64,000 nucleotides of DNA from CAZDKK01 sp964603725 (GCA_964603725.1 CAZRWW010000015.1:18494-82493); one strand, 5' to 3'; positions 7,858 through 16,673 are shown, counted from the stretch's first letter. Numbers and translations are program-made. The notes: a model not told the origin generated them from the letters alone.

Positions 7858-8289
7858 GTGTCCAAGGTGCTGCCGTCGCGCGAGAGGGGACACCTGGCCG
7901 TCGCGGCCGTGCGCGTGCTCTGTCATCTCCATGCCAGTCCGCCGTCGGCGGCGCAGATCGGTGAGCTGCTGGCGTGGGGGGATGAGGAGACCCACTTCGT
8001 GCTGCGCGGCCTCGTGGATACCGGGATCCTGCGCGAGCATCAGACGCCCTTCGAGCCGCACTACGAGCTCGTCGACCACAGCCTGATCGAAGCGCTGAAG
8101 CCCGAGGCGGAGAAGGAAGTGCTGGGCGATGAAGTCGAAGACTTCAAGCGCCGTTCCAGGTCCCGGCAGGAGCAGATCGAGAGCATGTTTCGCTCCGGCG
8201 AGCAGGAAAAGAGCAAGCAGGCCAAGCAGTCTTCGCTAGAGCAGCAGTTCGCGGCGTTCAAGAAGAAGAAACCCCGCCCGCGGTCCTGA
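7858..8289 (+). CDS. Winged-helix-like protein with coiled-coil tail
   Basis: 143 residues starting VSKVLPSRERGH, chosen because GGAGGG lies 9 bp upstream and a promoter sits just ahead; a longer ATG start at 7756 would fall upstream of that promoter. Residues about 10-80 resemble a winged-helix domain: AVRVLCHLHASPPSAAQIGELL (helix), EETHFVLRGLVDTGIL (recognition helix) and a short wing. The tail is a highly charged Lys/Glu/Gln helix ending in a KKKKPRPR patch that could contact nucleic acid. No signal peptide. Possibly a small transcription regulator; target unknown. Confidence 0.6.
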   Translation: MSKVLPSRERGHLAVAAVRVLCHLHASPPSAAQIGELLAWGDEETHFVLRGLVDTGILREHQTPFEPHYELVDHSLIEALKPEAEKEVLGDEVEDFKRRSRSRQEQIESMFRSGEQEKSKQAKQSSLEQQFAAFKKKKPRPRS

Positions 8290-8350
8290 GCATCTGGGCG
8301 CGCCCGCCACCCGCGAGCCAGCGCCTGGGGAGCGGCCGCACGGGCGCCCC

Positions 8351-8376
8351 GGGCGCCCCTGGCACCCCAGGCGCCC
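8351..8376 (+). terminator. GC-rich hairpin after the winged-helix gene
   Basis: GGGCG/CGCCC and CCTGG/CCAGG stems separated by a 2-nt bulge, with a CACC loop, 61 bp past the stop. There is no clear T-run, so its role as terminator is tentative. The rest of 8290-8588 holds only the promoter and leader of the next gene. Confidence 0.35.
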
Positions 8377-8457
8377 CTTGGCGCAATTGTATTGCGGTTT
8401 CCTGGGCTAAAACCAGGTTTTCCAAGGCACTAGACGAGCCCCTCCAGGTCAATTGGC

Positions 8458-8487
8458 TTGCCTGCGCAACCCGCTATCGGATACCAT
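8458..8487 (+). promoter_or_regulatory. Candidate promoter of the first UGA-containing gene
   Basis: TTGCCT at 8458-8463, 18-bp spacer, TACCAT at 8482-8487. It overlaps the start of a palindrome CTATG-cta-CATAG (8488-8500) that could be an operator. This gives a leader of about 95 nt. Confidence 0.4.
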
Positions 8488-8588
8488 CTATGCTACATAG
8501 GGAGAGCTTCCGGGCGGTCGGGGGTCGCAGGCTGATCTGCCACTCGCTGCCGCACCGGGTGGATGATGACGGCCGAGAGGAGGGAGAC

Positions 8589-10625
8589 ATGAGAGGTAGG
8601 GTATTGCCGCTCGCGGTTTTGGCTGCGACCCTCGCGCTGGCAGCCACCTTGAGCGCCGGGGCTTCCGTTCCCCGGGTGATCATCGCCGAGGACTTCGGGT
8701 ATCCCGGCTGAAGCTACTGCCCCCATGCCCGGTGCGGGCTGGAAACTGTCCTGGCTGAGTTTGGCGAGCGGCTCATCGTGTCCGAGTGGCACACCTCGGG
8801 TGGCCTCAATATTCCCACCGTGGGCCAGCGGACGAGCTTCTACGGCGTTTCGGGTGTTCCGCACGTGCGGATCGACGGCAAATACTCGCAGGTGGGCGCG
8901 GGCTCTTGCTCCGGCGCGGCCGCGGCCTATCGGAATCTGATCAACACGCGCCTGAACGAGACCGGCGGTCTGGCGCCCGTCAAGGTCGAGGGCGTCTACG
9001 GCACGGATCCCAGCAACATCACGATGCAGGTGACGTGCACTCTGGTCGACGCCGTGACGCTGCAGAGCCCGCGGGTGTATCTCGTGGTCCTCGAGAACAA
9101 TGTCTTCCATCAAGGAACAACCTACCATCATATCGTGCGGGCCGAGTACCATCAGGACGTGTCCCTGCCCACCCAGGGTTCGTCGGTGACGGTCTCCTCG
9201 ACCTTCCCCATCGGAGGCACGTGGAACGTCGACAACATCGAGTGCGTCGCGTTCATCCAGAAGATGACCGGCGATAAGGAGATGTACAACTCGGCCCGCA
9301 TCCCGCTGCCGGCCGACTTCGAGTTCGCCTGGGATCAGACGCTCGTGTCGGTGCCCCAGGGCAACGGATTGGCCGAGTTCACCGGCCTGCTGACGAACAT
9401 CAGCGACGATCCGGATCAGCTGACCCTCACGCTGGACAACACCTTCGGCTGGCCGGCCGAGTTCATGGTCGAGGGCGAGGCTGGTTATCATACGACCCCC
9501 AGCATCATCAGCCTGAGCTCGCAGGAAGACGTGCAGGTCTTCATGCGCGTGCACACCGACACGCAGGTGCGCATCGGCACGGGCAACTTCATCGTGCACT
9601 CCGCCCTCACGGACCGCACGCAGCTCTCCTCCGTGCGCGTGTTCAACGGCAGCCCGGCCGTCCTCCTGGTCGACGACGACAACGGGATCCAGCCGACCCA
9701 GGAGCTCTTCGTCACGGCCCTCAATGCCAACAGCTATTTGTTCGACATCTGGGACGTGAAGCTCGGCCACGGCTCGGCGGCGCCCGCGCTGGACGACATG
9801 ATGCCCTACGACCTCATCGTGTGGATCACCGGCTGGGAAACCTATCAGCCGGTGACGCCGGCGGATGGCGAGAACCTCATGGACTTCATGGATCTGGGCA
9901 GGGGCGTCTTCATCTCGGCCCAGGACCTGACGACCGCCTTCCCCGTCGGGCACACCTTCCTGGTCGATTACCTCGGAATCGGTTCGTACACGACCAACGT
10001 CGGCGCTCTCCAGGCCAACGGCGCAGCCGGGGATCCGATCGGCGACGGCCTGCATTTGACGCTCACGTATCCGCTCACCTCGGTGAACCGGGCCGACGAG
10101 TACATCGCCAACGCGATCGGGACGCAGTTCATGACGAATCAGACCGGCCGGCCGATCGCGGTGCGGGCGGACAACGGCACGGCGCGCAGCGTGGCGCTGG
10201 GATTCGCCGGTGAGGCCATCGACGCCAACCCCAACCCCAACAACTGCACCGTGCTCTTGGGCCGGGCCCTCGATTGGATCTACGCGGCTCAGAGCCAGGG
10301 CGTGGCGGAGCGGGACGTCAAGCTCGTCTCCCACATCGGCGTCATCAGCCCGAACCCGTTCAGCTTCCATGGCGCGGGCAATGAGGCCGCCATCCGGCTG
10401 CGGCTGAGCAGCCAGGCGCTGCAGTCGCCGGTCCGGGTGGACATCCTGGACCTGAACGGGCGGCTTGTGCGCAACGTGCTCAACACGACGCTGGCGAGCG
10501 GCTCGACCGCGGCAGCCTGGAACGGGCTCGACGCCGGCGGCCGGCCGGTGGGCTCGGGCGTCTACTACGCTCGTCTGACGACCAGCGAGGGCACGCACAG
10601 CGCCCGCCTGGTGGTCATGCGTTAG
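8589..10625 (+). CDS. Predicted secreted selenoprotein, Omp28-like UxxC thioredoxin fold with FlgD-like tail (copy 1)
   Basis: 678 codons containing one in-frame TGA at 8709-8711 (residue 41). GAGGAGGGA lies just before the ATG. Residues 1-25 are a signal peptide (VLPLAVLAATLALAATLSAGA). The strand VPRVIIAEDFGYPG is followed by UGA-Ser-Tyr-Cys and PHARCGLE, so the UGA replaces the first Cys of a CxxC motif as found in Omp28-like exported thioredoxin folds. The same frame then runs without a stop for 638 codons: rest of the thioredoxin fold (VSEWHTSGGLNIP, HVRIDGKY), beta domains, an alpha/beta domain (VLLVDDDNG, LIVWITGWE) and a FlgD-like Ig tail ending ARLVVMR. I infer selenocysteine at residue 41, supported by the hairpin at 8723. 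Alternatives are a true stop leaving a 40-residue peptide, or a Cys-to-stop mutation, but two paralogues share the pattern. Confidence 0.85.
8723..8742 (+). promoter_or_regulatory. Predicted SECIS hairpin (copy 1)
   Basis: It begins 11 nt after the UGA. CCA-(bulged U)-GCCC pairs with GGGC-UGG around a GGUGC loop: seven base pairs and one 5' bulge. The E. coli fdhF SECIS has the same 11-nt spacing, a bulged U and a loop with GGU that SelB reads. The similarity is drawn from memory of that element, not from a covariance search. Confidence 0.7.
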
Positions 10626-10696
10626 CGTACACCGGCGTCGCGGCGGCGAGCAGCGTCAAACCGGTGATGCGGCCGCCGGCCGGACGTGCTGTTGAG

Positions 10697-10730
10697 AAGG
10701 CCGGGTCCCGCCGGGGCCCGGCCTTCCTGT
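10697..10730 (+). terminator. Rho-independent terminator after selenoprotein copy 1
   Basis: AAGGCCGGG (10697-10705) pairs perfectly with CCCGGCCTT (10717-10725), followed by CCTGTT. It lies 71 bp past the stop, so copies 1 and 2 are separate transcripts. Confidence 0.75.
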
Positions 10731-10759
10731 TAGGCCCCGGTGTGCCCCCGTGATAGAAT
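10730..10759 (+). promoter_or_regulatory. Candidate promoter of selenoprotein copy 2
   Basis: TTAGGC at 10730-10735, 18-bp spacer, extended -10 TG-a-TAGAAT (TAGAAT at 10754-10759). It lies directly behind the terminator of copy 1 and implies a leader of about 155 nt. Confidence 0.45.
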
Positions 10760-10922
10760 CCCGCCGTGATCATCCAGGATCCTGAAGGGCGGGCGCGCCG
10801 TCCGCGACCCGGCAATGCGAGCGGTTGACCCAGGTTCCGGCGGCGGCGACGGAGGACTCTCGCTGGCGAAGGCCGCCGGCTCAGGTCGGCCCGGGACCAG
10901 GTGCCGAATGGGAGGAGCCACG

Positions 10923-12965
10923 ATGAGCATGAAGAGGCTGAGGCTGTCTCTGGCCGCTCTGGGCGCGGCCGTCGCGCTGGCGGCGCCCATGAGCGCGGGA
11001 GCGTCGGTCGCGCGCGTGATCATGGCGGAGGACTTCGGGTACCCCGGCTGAGGTTTCTGTCCCCATGCCCGGTGCGGGCTGGAAATGATGCTCACCGAAT
11101 TCGGAGAGCAGCTCTTGGTGGCCGAATGGCACACCTCGGGCGGCCTCAACATCCCCACGGTCGGTCAACGCACGAGCTTCTACGGCGTGTCCGGTGTTCC
11201 GCACGTCAGGATCGACGGTAAGTACTCGGTGATCGGAGCCTCGTCCTGCACGGGCGCGGCCGCGAACTACCGCAACATGATCAACACGCGTCTGTCCGAG
11301 ACCGGCGGGCTTTCGCCGGTCGACATCACGGCCGTGCACTCGGTCAGCGCCACCGGCGTCTGGGTGTCGGCGACCTTCACTCTGGTGGATCCGGTGACGC
11401 TGGTCAGCCCCAGTGCCTATCTGATGGTGCTGGAGGACGATGTGCTCCATCTCGGAACCGTCTACGACCACATCGTGCGGGCCGAGTATCACGAGCCCGT
11501 CATCCTGACCAACCCCGGAGATCACGTCACCGTCGAAACCACCTTCCCGATCCAGGGGTGGAACGTCGACAACATCCAGTGTGTCGTCTTCCTCCAGAAG
11601 ATGACGGGCGACAAGGAGATGTACAACGCCAGGAAGGCTCCCATGGTCAGCGACTTCCGCTTCGCCTGGGAGGCCTCGATCATCTCCATCCCCGCCAGGA
11701 ACGGCACGGCAGCTTTCGAGGGCACCCTGACGAACATCAGCGACGGGTCGGACCAGCTCACGCTGACCCTGGACAACACCTTCGGGTGGCCGGCGGAGTT
11801 CATGGTCACGGGCGAGGCAGGCTACCACACCACGCCCAGCACCATCGCGCTGGATCCGCAGGAGCAGGTGGGAATCTACCTGCGGGTGCACACGGATAAC
11901 CAGCTACGCATCGGCGAGGGGCAGCTGGCGGTCTTCTCGGCGGTCAGCGAGCGCACGGCCTACTATCCGGCGCGGGTCTTCAACGGCAGCCAGGCGATCC
12001 TCTTTGTCGACGACGACAACGGCGTCCACCCCACGGAGCAGCCGTTCATCACCGCCCTGAACAACGGCGGCTACCTGTTCGATCGCTGGGACGTCCGGGT
12101 CGAGCACGGAGCCATGGCCCCGGACTTCGAGGTGATGCAGCCCTACGACATCGTGCTGTGGGCGACGGGCTATGACTACTCCGACATCATCACGCCGGCC
12201 AACGCCGGGGACTTGATGGCGTTCATGGACCAGGGCAAGGGCGTGATTCTCTCGAGCGCCGACTTCCTGAACGGGTTCACCGCGGGCAACACGTTTCTGA
12301 CCGACTATCTCGGCATCGCGACTTTCCAGACCAATGTGGGCGCGACCCAGGCGACCGGCGTGGGCGGCGATCCGATCAGCGGCGGCATGAGTCTCACGCT
12401 CGAGTACCCGCATTCGAGCTACAACCGCGCGGACCGCATCACGGCCAGTCCCATCGGAACGATCAACTTCCACAACCAGTCCAGCTACCCGATTGGCGTG
12501 CGGGCCGACAACGGCACGGCGCGCGCGGTCACCTTCACCTTTGCCGCCACGGCGGTCGTCGCGGGCGCCCATCCCAACAACCTGACCACGTTGATCGACC
12601 GGTCGATCGATTGGATCTGGGAGGCGCAGAGCCAGGGCGTTGCGGAGCCCGGCGGACCGGTGCGCGCCTCGCGCATCAGCAGCGTGCGTCCCAATCCGGT
12701 CGGCCCCGCGTCGGGCGGGGGCGCCGCGACGTTCCAGCTGACGCTCACGAACCGGGCCGCGGCGGCGCCCGTGCGCGTCGACGTGCTCGACCTGAACGGC
12801 CGGCTCGTGCGCAACGTCTGCGAAGCCCCGCTGCCGGCCGGCACCTCCAGCGTGAGCTGGGACGGCCGCGACGCGCTCGGCCACCCGGTGAGCGCGGGGA
12901 TCTACTACGCGCGGCTGGCGACGAGCGAGGGTGAGAGCAGCCGCCGCGTGGTGGTCGTGAGGTAG
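10923..12965 (+). CDS. Predicted secreted selenoprotein, Omp28-like UxxC thioredoxin fold with FlgD-like tail (copy 2)
   Basis: 680 codons with one in-frame TGA at 11049-11051 (residue 43). GGGAGGAG stands 5 bp before the ATG. The signal peptide MSMKRLRLSLAALGAAVALA is followed by VARVIMAEDFGYPG, UGA-Gly-Phe-Cys and PHARCGLE. The frame then stays open to the normal end. Domain order matches copy 1 throughout: thioredoxin fold (VAEWHTSGGLNIP, HVRIDGKYS), beta domains with DNTFGWPAEFMV, alpha/beta domain (ILFVDDDNG, DIVLWATGYD) and a FlgD-like tail ending RRVVVVR. The two are clearly a tandem duplication that has since diverged, yet both keep the UGA and its downstream hairpin. I infer selenocysteine at residue 43. 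The product should act in the periplasm or at the cell surface as a thiol/selenol redox protein; its substrate is unknown. Confidence 0.85.
11063..11082 (+). promoter_or_regulatory. Predicted SECIS hairpin (copy 2)
   Basis: Identical in sequence to the copy 1 hairpin and again 11 nt after the UGA. The nucleotides between UGA and hairpin differ between the copies (AGCTACTGC versus GGTTTCTGT), so the hairpin is more conserved than its immediate upstream flank. Confidence 0.7.
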
Positions 12966-13015
12966 CTCGCGCGTCCAGTCAGAGGAGCCACAGAGGAACA
13001 ACCAGAGCTCGACCT

Positions 13016-13056
13016 GCCGGGGAGTCGCGCGAGGCGCGCGGCTCCCCGGCGTTCTT
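13016..13056 (+). terminator. Rho-independent terminator after selenoprotein copy 2
   Basis: GCCGGGGAG (13016-13024) pairs with CTCCCCGGC (13042-13050), followed by GTTCTT. It also stands between this gene and the convergent AOR gene. Confidence 0.7.
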
Positions 13057-13149
13057 GACCGTTCCGTCGCCGACGCCCGCCGCGGGCGCATGGCTTCTCT
13101 GGGCCGCGCCGGCCGCGGATGGGTACGCTCGTGCGGCGGCCTGGCTGCC

Positions 13150-15264
13150 TCAGAACTCCCGCAGCGACTCGTGGATGCCCTTGAGCGTCTCGAACCAGAA
13201 GTCGAGCGCCGCCTCGTCGGGCTCCTGGCGGAAGCGCTCCAGCCAATGCAGCAGTTCGCGGGACTGGTCACCGTCCACCTCGCAGCGGCGCTCCATGAAG
13301 CGGTGAACGAAGTCGAGGTTGCGCCGAGACTCCCAGTAGACGGAGGCGTTGCGGCTGTTGATGCGGCTGGCCGTGCGGTGGATGTTGACGAGGAAGCGAT
13401 CCCGCAGGCCCCACAGCGAGTCCATGACCTCGGGCAGCATCTCCTCCGCCCACTTGCGGTGGAATCGGCACATGCCCAGATCATCCAGGATCAGCTCGGC
13501 GCGCAAGCGCTCCGCTCCCCGCCGCCCGAGCTCGCGCGGCGGTAGGAAGTCGGCGTCGTAGTGCATGTAATACTTGCCCATGATCGCCATCGGTGACAGC
13601 ACGCCCGGCGTCCAGTACTGGTTGGGCACCATCCAGCCGCGGCGCGCGAAGGCGGTGTAGAGGAACGGGTCGAGCACGCGCTTGCCCCGCTCGCGCGCCA
13701 GGCGGCGGGCGAGCTTGCGGGCGCCCTCGCTCAGGTCGAGCACGCCCCGGCGAGCGATGATGGCGTCGAGCAGCGCCGCGCCCAGCCGGGCGTTGTGCAT
13801 CGAATCGCCCTCGAGCGAGAACTCCCGCAAGGAGAGCTGGCCCCGCGAGGTTCCGGCCGTCGCCGCTCCGCCGGCCGACGCGCTGCCGCTCGACGTGCCG
13901 CTCGACGTGCCGCCCGCGGATGCACGGGCCGCGGGGGCCGCCGCGAACACCGGCAGCTCCGTCACCCCCAGGTCTTTCGGGGCCAGGTATCCTTCGGCGA
14001 GGCACTCCATCAGCCACGCCAGCACGCCGCCGGCGGAGATGGCGTCGAAGCCCAGGGTGTCGGCGCGGCCGTTGAGCAGCTCGGCCGCGCGCTGGTCGAA
14101 GATGCCGCACAGGGGGCCCATCGTCTGGTAGGGTTCGTAGTCCTTCTTGTACTCCGCCCGCATCTTCTTGCACACCGCGCTGCAGGGCTCGCCGCATGTG
14201 CGCTGGCTCTTGGTCGCGATCGTCTCCTCGTTGAACTGCTTCAGGTAGTGGTTGGCGATGAAGCGCTCGTGCAACGCCAGACGATCCGCCTCGCTCATGA
14301 AGATGCTGCGGTAGTTGAAGGCCAGGACGCGCCCACCCAGCGTCGCGAAGTTCACGCCGAAGGTGCCGCCCGTGCCAAACTTGGGGTCGAAGCGGTACTT
14401 GAGCGTGGACTCGAGATCCTTTGCGGCCAGACGCTTCCGGTACTTCTCCTCGAACCAGCGGTCGGCCACCTGGCGGTCGCGGAAGTCCTCGTCAATGAAG
14501 GTGCCGCCGTAGATCACGCCCACCAGACCGTGCTCGCGGTAGAGCTTGCTGCCGAGCCCACCCCGGCCCGCCCACGTGTCGACGAACGTGATCCGGCCGT
14601 CCTTGATCGGCGCTGAAGCGATCGCGCCGAAGTCGGTGACCTCGGCCGCGGGCCCGACGGCCAGGATGCGCGGATCGGTTTCATAGGCGCTGCCGCACTG
14701 CGCGAGCGCGTGCTGCATCACGCCGTAGACGCCGCCGCGGCCGGTCGACCACAGGACGCGCGGATCGACCGGGAGGAGATCGACCTGGATCTCCTCGCCG
14801 TGCACGCGGTTCAGGACGAGCAGGGAGCGGCGTTGGGCGCGGCCCACGAGCGAGATCATGTTCACGCCCAGGTTGTCGAAGACCAACCCGGCGCCGCCCA
14901 TCGAAGACACGAAGAAGCCGCTCCAGCAGGGCGAGAAGCCGTTCACGATGAGCCGGTTCGAGCCCGGGAAGATCGAGCCGGCAAGCAGGCCGACGCCGAT
15001 GTTGAGGCTGTTGTGGCGGCCGGCCAGGTGGAGCCCCAGATCCACCGGCCCGAAGAAGTCGCCCAGCGCGAAGCGCCGCACGCGATAGAAGCCGGTGGCC
15101 AGGTCCACGAGCAGAACCCGGATGGTCTGGGCGCGGAATTCCGGACGCGCTTCCCGGGCCGACTCGCCAGCTGGCTCCGCGGCCGAGTTAGCGACCGGGT
15201 CCGGGGGCGATCCCAAGGGTGATCCCAAAGGCGATTCCGAGGGCGATTCCGAGGGCGATTCCAT
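13150..15264 (-). CDS. Aldehyde ferredoxin oxidoreductase family protein (tungstopterin)
   Basis: 704 residues, about the AOR family length plus two additions. AOR enzymes oxidise aldehydes to acids, or related substrates, with a tungsten bis-pterin and one [4Fe-4S] cluster. The N-terminal domain shows the family pattern (GRHNSLNIGVGLLAG, FPGSNRLIVNGFSPCWSGFF, SMGGAGLVFDNLGVNMI). The cluster cysteines appear as CGEPCSAVCKK, a C-x3-C-x3-C variant of the usual spacing, with a further Cys in the LAWLMEC region. Residues 1-40 are a low-complexity Ser/Pro/Glu extension built from 12-bp DNA repeats. A Gly/Ser/Ala-rich insert (about 35 residues, around 13840-13950) interrupts the second half. GGGAGGT before the ATG fixes the start at 15264. 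It is transcribed divergently from the third UGA-containing gene. Confidence 0.85.
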   Translation of the reverse strand: MESPSESPSESPLGSPLGSPPDPVANSAAEPAGESAREARPEFRAQTIRVLLVDLATGFYRVRRFALGDFFGPVDLGLHLAGRHNSLNIGVGLLAGSIFPGSNRLIVNGFSPCWSGFFVSSMGGAGLVFDNLGVNMISLVGRAQRRSLLVLNRVHGEEIQVDLLPVDPRVLWSTGRGGVYGVMQHALAQCGSAYETDPRILAVGPAAEVTDFGAIASAPIKDGRITFVDTWAGRGGLGSKLYREHGLVGVIYGGTFIDEDFRDRQVADRWFEEKYRKRLAAKDLESTLKYRFDPKFGTGGTFGVNFATLGGRVLAFNYRSIFMSEADRLALHERFIANHYLKQFNEETIATKSQRTCGEPCSAVCKKMRAEYKKDYEPYQTMGPLCGIFDQRAAELLNGRADTLGFDAISAGGVLAWLMECLAEGYLAPKDLGVTELPVFAAAPAARASAGGTSSGTSSGSASAGGAATAGTSRGQLSLREFSLEGDSMHNARLGAALLDAIIARRGVLDLSEGARKLARRLARERGKRVLDPFLYTAFARRGWMVPNQYWTPGVLSPMAIMGKYYMHYDADFLPPRELGRRGAERLRAELILDDLGMCRFHRKWAEEMLPEVMDSLWGLRDRFLVNIHRTASRINSRNASVYWESRRNLDFVHRFMERRCEVDGDQSRELLHWLERFRQEPDEAALDFWFETLKGIHESLREF

Positions 15265-15265
15265 G
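15206..15265. repeat. Five tandem 12-bp repeats at the start of the AOR gene
   Basis: Units GGCGATCCCAAG, GGTGATCCCAAA, GGCGATTCCGAG (twice) and GGCGATTCCATG run without spacers and include the start codon of the AOR gene. They encode its repetitive SPSESPSESPLGSPLGS N-terminus. Unit changes are all multiples of three bases, so length variation would keep the frame. Confidence 0.85.
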
Positions 15266-15277
15266 AGCGACCTCCCG

Positions 15278-15305
15278 TTGGCGCCACAACTCCGTGTGCT
15301 ATAAT
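15278..15305 (+). promoter_or_regulatory. Strong sigma-70 promoter of selenoprotein copy 3
   Basis: TTGGCG at 15278-15283, 16-bp spacer, perfect TATAAT at 15300-15305 with an extended TGC in front. It is the best promoter in the window. It overlaps the ribosome-site region of the divergent AOR gene (start at 15264) and gives a leader of about 100 nt to the chosen ATG. Confidence 0.7.
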
Positions 15306-15415
15306 GAGGCCGATGGCCTGCCGGCGCGAGCCCCCCGCGAGCCGGGTGCTCATCTCTTTGCCCGCTGGGGAATTGCGCCGGATTGTCCCGCTACTCCGCC
15401 ACGCGGGGGGATGGC

Positions 15416-16600
15416 ATGTCGGCGCGGGATGGGATCGCTCGGCGGCACGCGCGGCGCCTGGCCGCAGGTTCCGCCGCGCGCCTGGAGGCGGGCTCGGCCG
15501 AACGCCTGGCCGCGGGCTCGGCCGCGCGCCTGGCCGTCGGTCTCGCCTGGCTGCTCGCCTGGCTGATGCCGGCAGCTCAGCCGACCGCCGCCTCGATGGC
15601 AAAGGTGATTCTGGCCGAGTCGTTCACCGCGACATGGTGAGGGCCTTGCACGCACGCCCGGTGCGGGCTGCAGGTGGTCCAGGCGGAGTTCGGCAGCCAG
15701 CTCATTGTCGCCAATCATCACCAGGACGACATGTTCGAGATTCCGTGGGTGGAGACCAGGTCCAATCTCTACGGGGCCGGCTGCATGCCGCACGTGCGCA
15801 TCGACGGCAAGTTCGCCATTCGCGGCGCGCAGAGCTGTAGCTGGGCCGCCGCCCAATACCGCACGGCGATCCAACAACGGCTGGCCGAGACCGAGGGCGT
15901 GAGCCCGGTCGAGATCGCCGGGGCCTACTTCGTCGGGGCCGACTCGGTGTACGTGGCGGCCACCTTCACGCTGACGGAATCAGCCGCCCTGCCCGACACG
16001 CGCGGCTACCTGCTGATGCTCGTGGATGGTCTCTGCTGGGCCTCGGTCTACTACGATCGCGTGACGCAGGGTGCCCACGAGCAGAGCGTGACCCTCAACC
16101 AGCCCGATGACGAAGCCACCATCGCGGCGGCATTTGCGCGCCAACCGGGGTGGGATTCTGATGATATTCATTGCCTGGCCTTCATCCAGTGCCTGAGCGA
16201 CAGCCTCGAGGTGCATCAGGCGACCTGGCTCAGCGAGATCTCCGCCCGGGTCCCCGAAGATCCGGCTCCCGCCTGGCGGGGCCGGATGTGGGCCAGCCCC
16301 AATCCCTTCCCGGCCTCGCGCGGGCTGCTGCGCGTCGGCTTCGCGGAGCGGGTTCTCCAGTCGACCGACATGGGCCTCGCGGGAACCCCGGGCGGCGCGG
16401 CGTGGGGGCCCGTGGAAGTCCTGGACGGACAGGGTCGGCTGGTCGCACAGATCGGGCACGATCCGTCGGCCGGCGCCGGGTGCGTCGCCCAATGGGATGG
16501 CCGCGACGGCCGGGGGCTTCCTCTGCCGCCCGGGGCCTATTGGATTCGCGCCCGGGACGGCCGCGCTGCGACGGCCACGCGGGTCATCCTTGTCCGCTGA
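15416..16600 (+). CDS. Predicted secreted selenoprotein, Omp28-like UGPC thioredoxin fold with FlgD-like tail (copy 3)
   Basis: 394 codons with one in-frame TGA at 15638-15640 (residue 75). I choose ATG at 15416, behind GGGGGG; an upstream TTG at 15383 is possible. Residues 15-43 are a repetitive positively charged segment (RLAAGSAARLEAGSAERLAAG), then a hydrophobic signal segment (VGLAWLLAWLMPAAQ). MAKVILAESFTATW is followed by UGA-Gly-Pro-Cys and THARCGLQ: TATW-C-GPC is the classic thioredoxin active site, so the UGA takes the place of the catalytic Cys. The frame then continues through the thioredoxin fold (LIVANHHQDDM, HVRIDGKFA) straight into a FlgD-like tail ending RVILVR, without the middle domains of copies 1 and 2. 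It is therefore an independent family member and not part of their tandem duplication. Confidence 0.85.
15652..15671 (+). promoter_or_regulatory. Predicted SECIS hairpin (copy 3)
   Basis: It begins 11 nt after the UGA, as in the other copies. GCA-(bulged C)-GCCC pairs with GGGC-UGC around the same GGUGC loop. Relative to copies 1 and 2 the outer pair changes from C-G to G-C on both sides, a compensatory change that keeps the stem. The bulged base is C instead of U. Confidence 0.7.
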
Positions 16601-16673
16601 TTCCGCCCCCCCTGGGGCAAAGGCCTTACTTCCATTCTCCCCGATCCCCTCCCATCGAGAGCTTCTTTTCGGG

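Noticed and set aside
8589..12965. Reading the in-frame TGAs at 8709 and 11049 as ordinary nonsense mutations giving two pseudogenes.
   Set aside because: Three independent genes carry TGA at the same motif position with the same downstream hairpin and no other damage, which chance decay would not produce.
8589..16600. Genome-wide reassignment of UGA (to Trp or Gly).
   Set aside because: Many intact genes here end in TGA at the family's usual length (for example endonuclease IV and the MutL-like gene), and Trp is encoded by TGG throughout.
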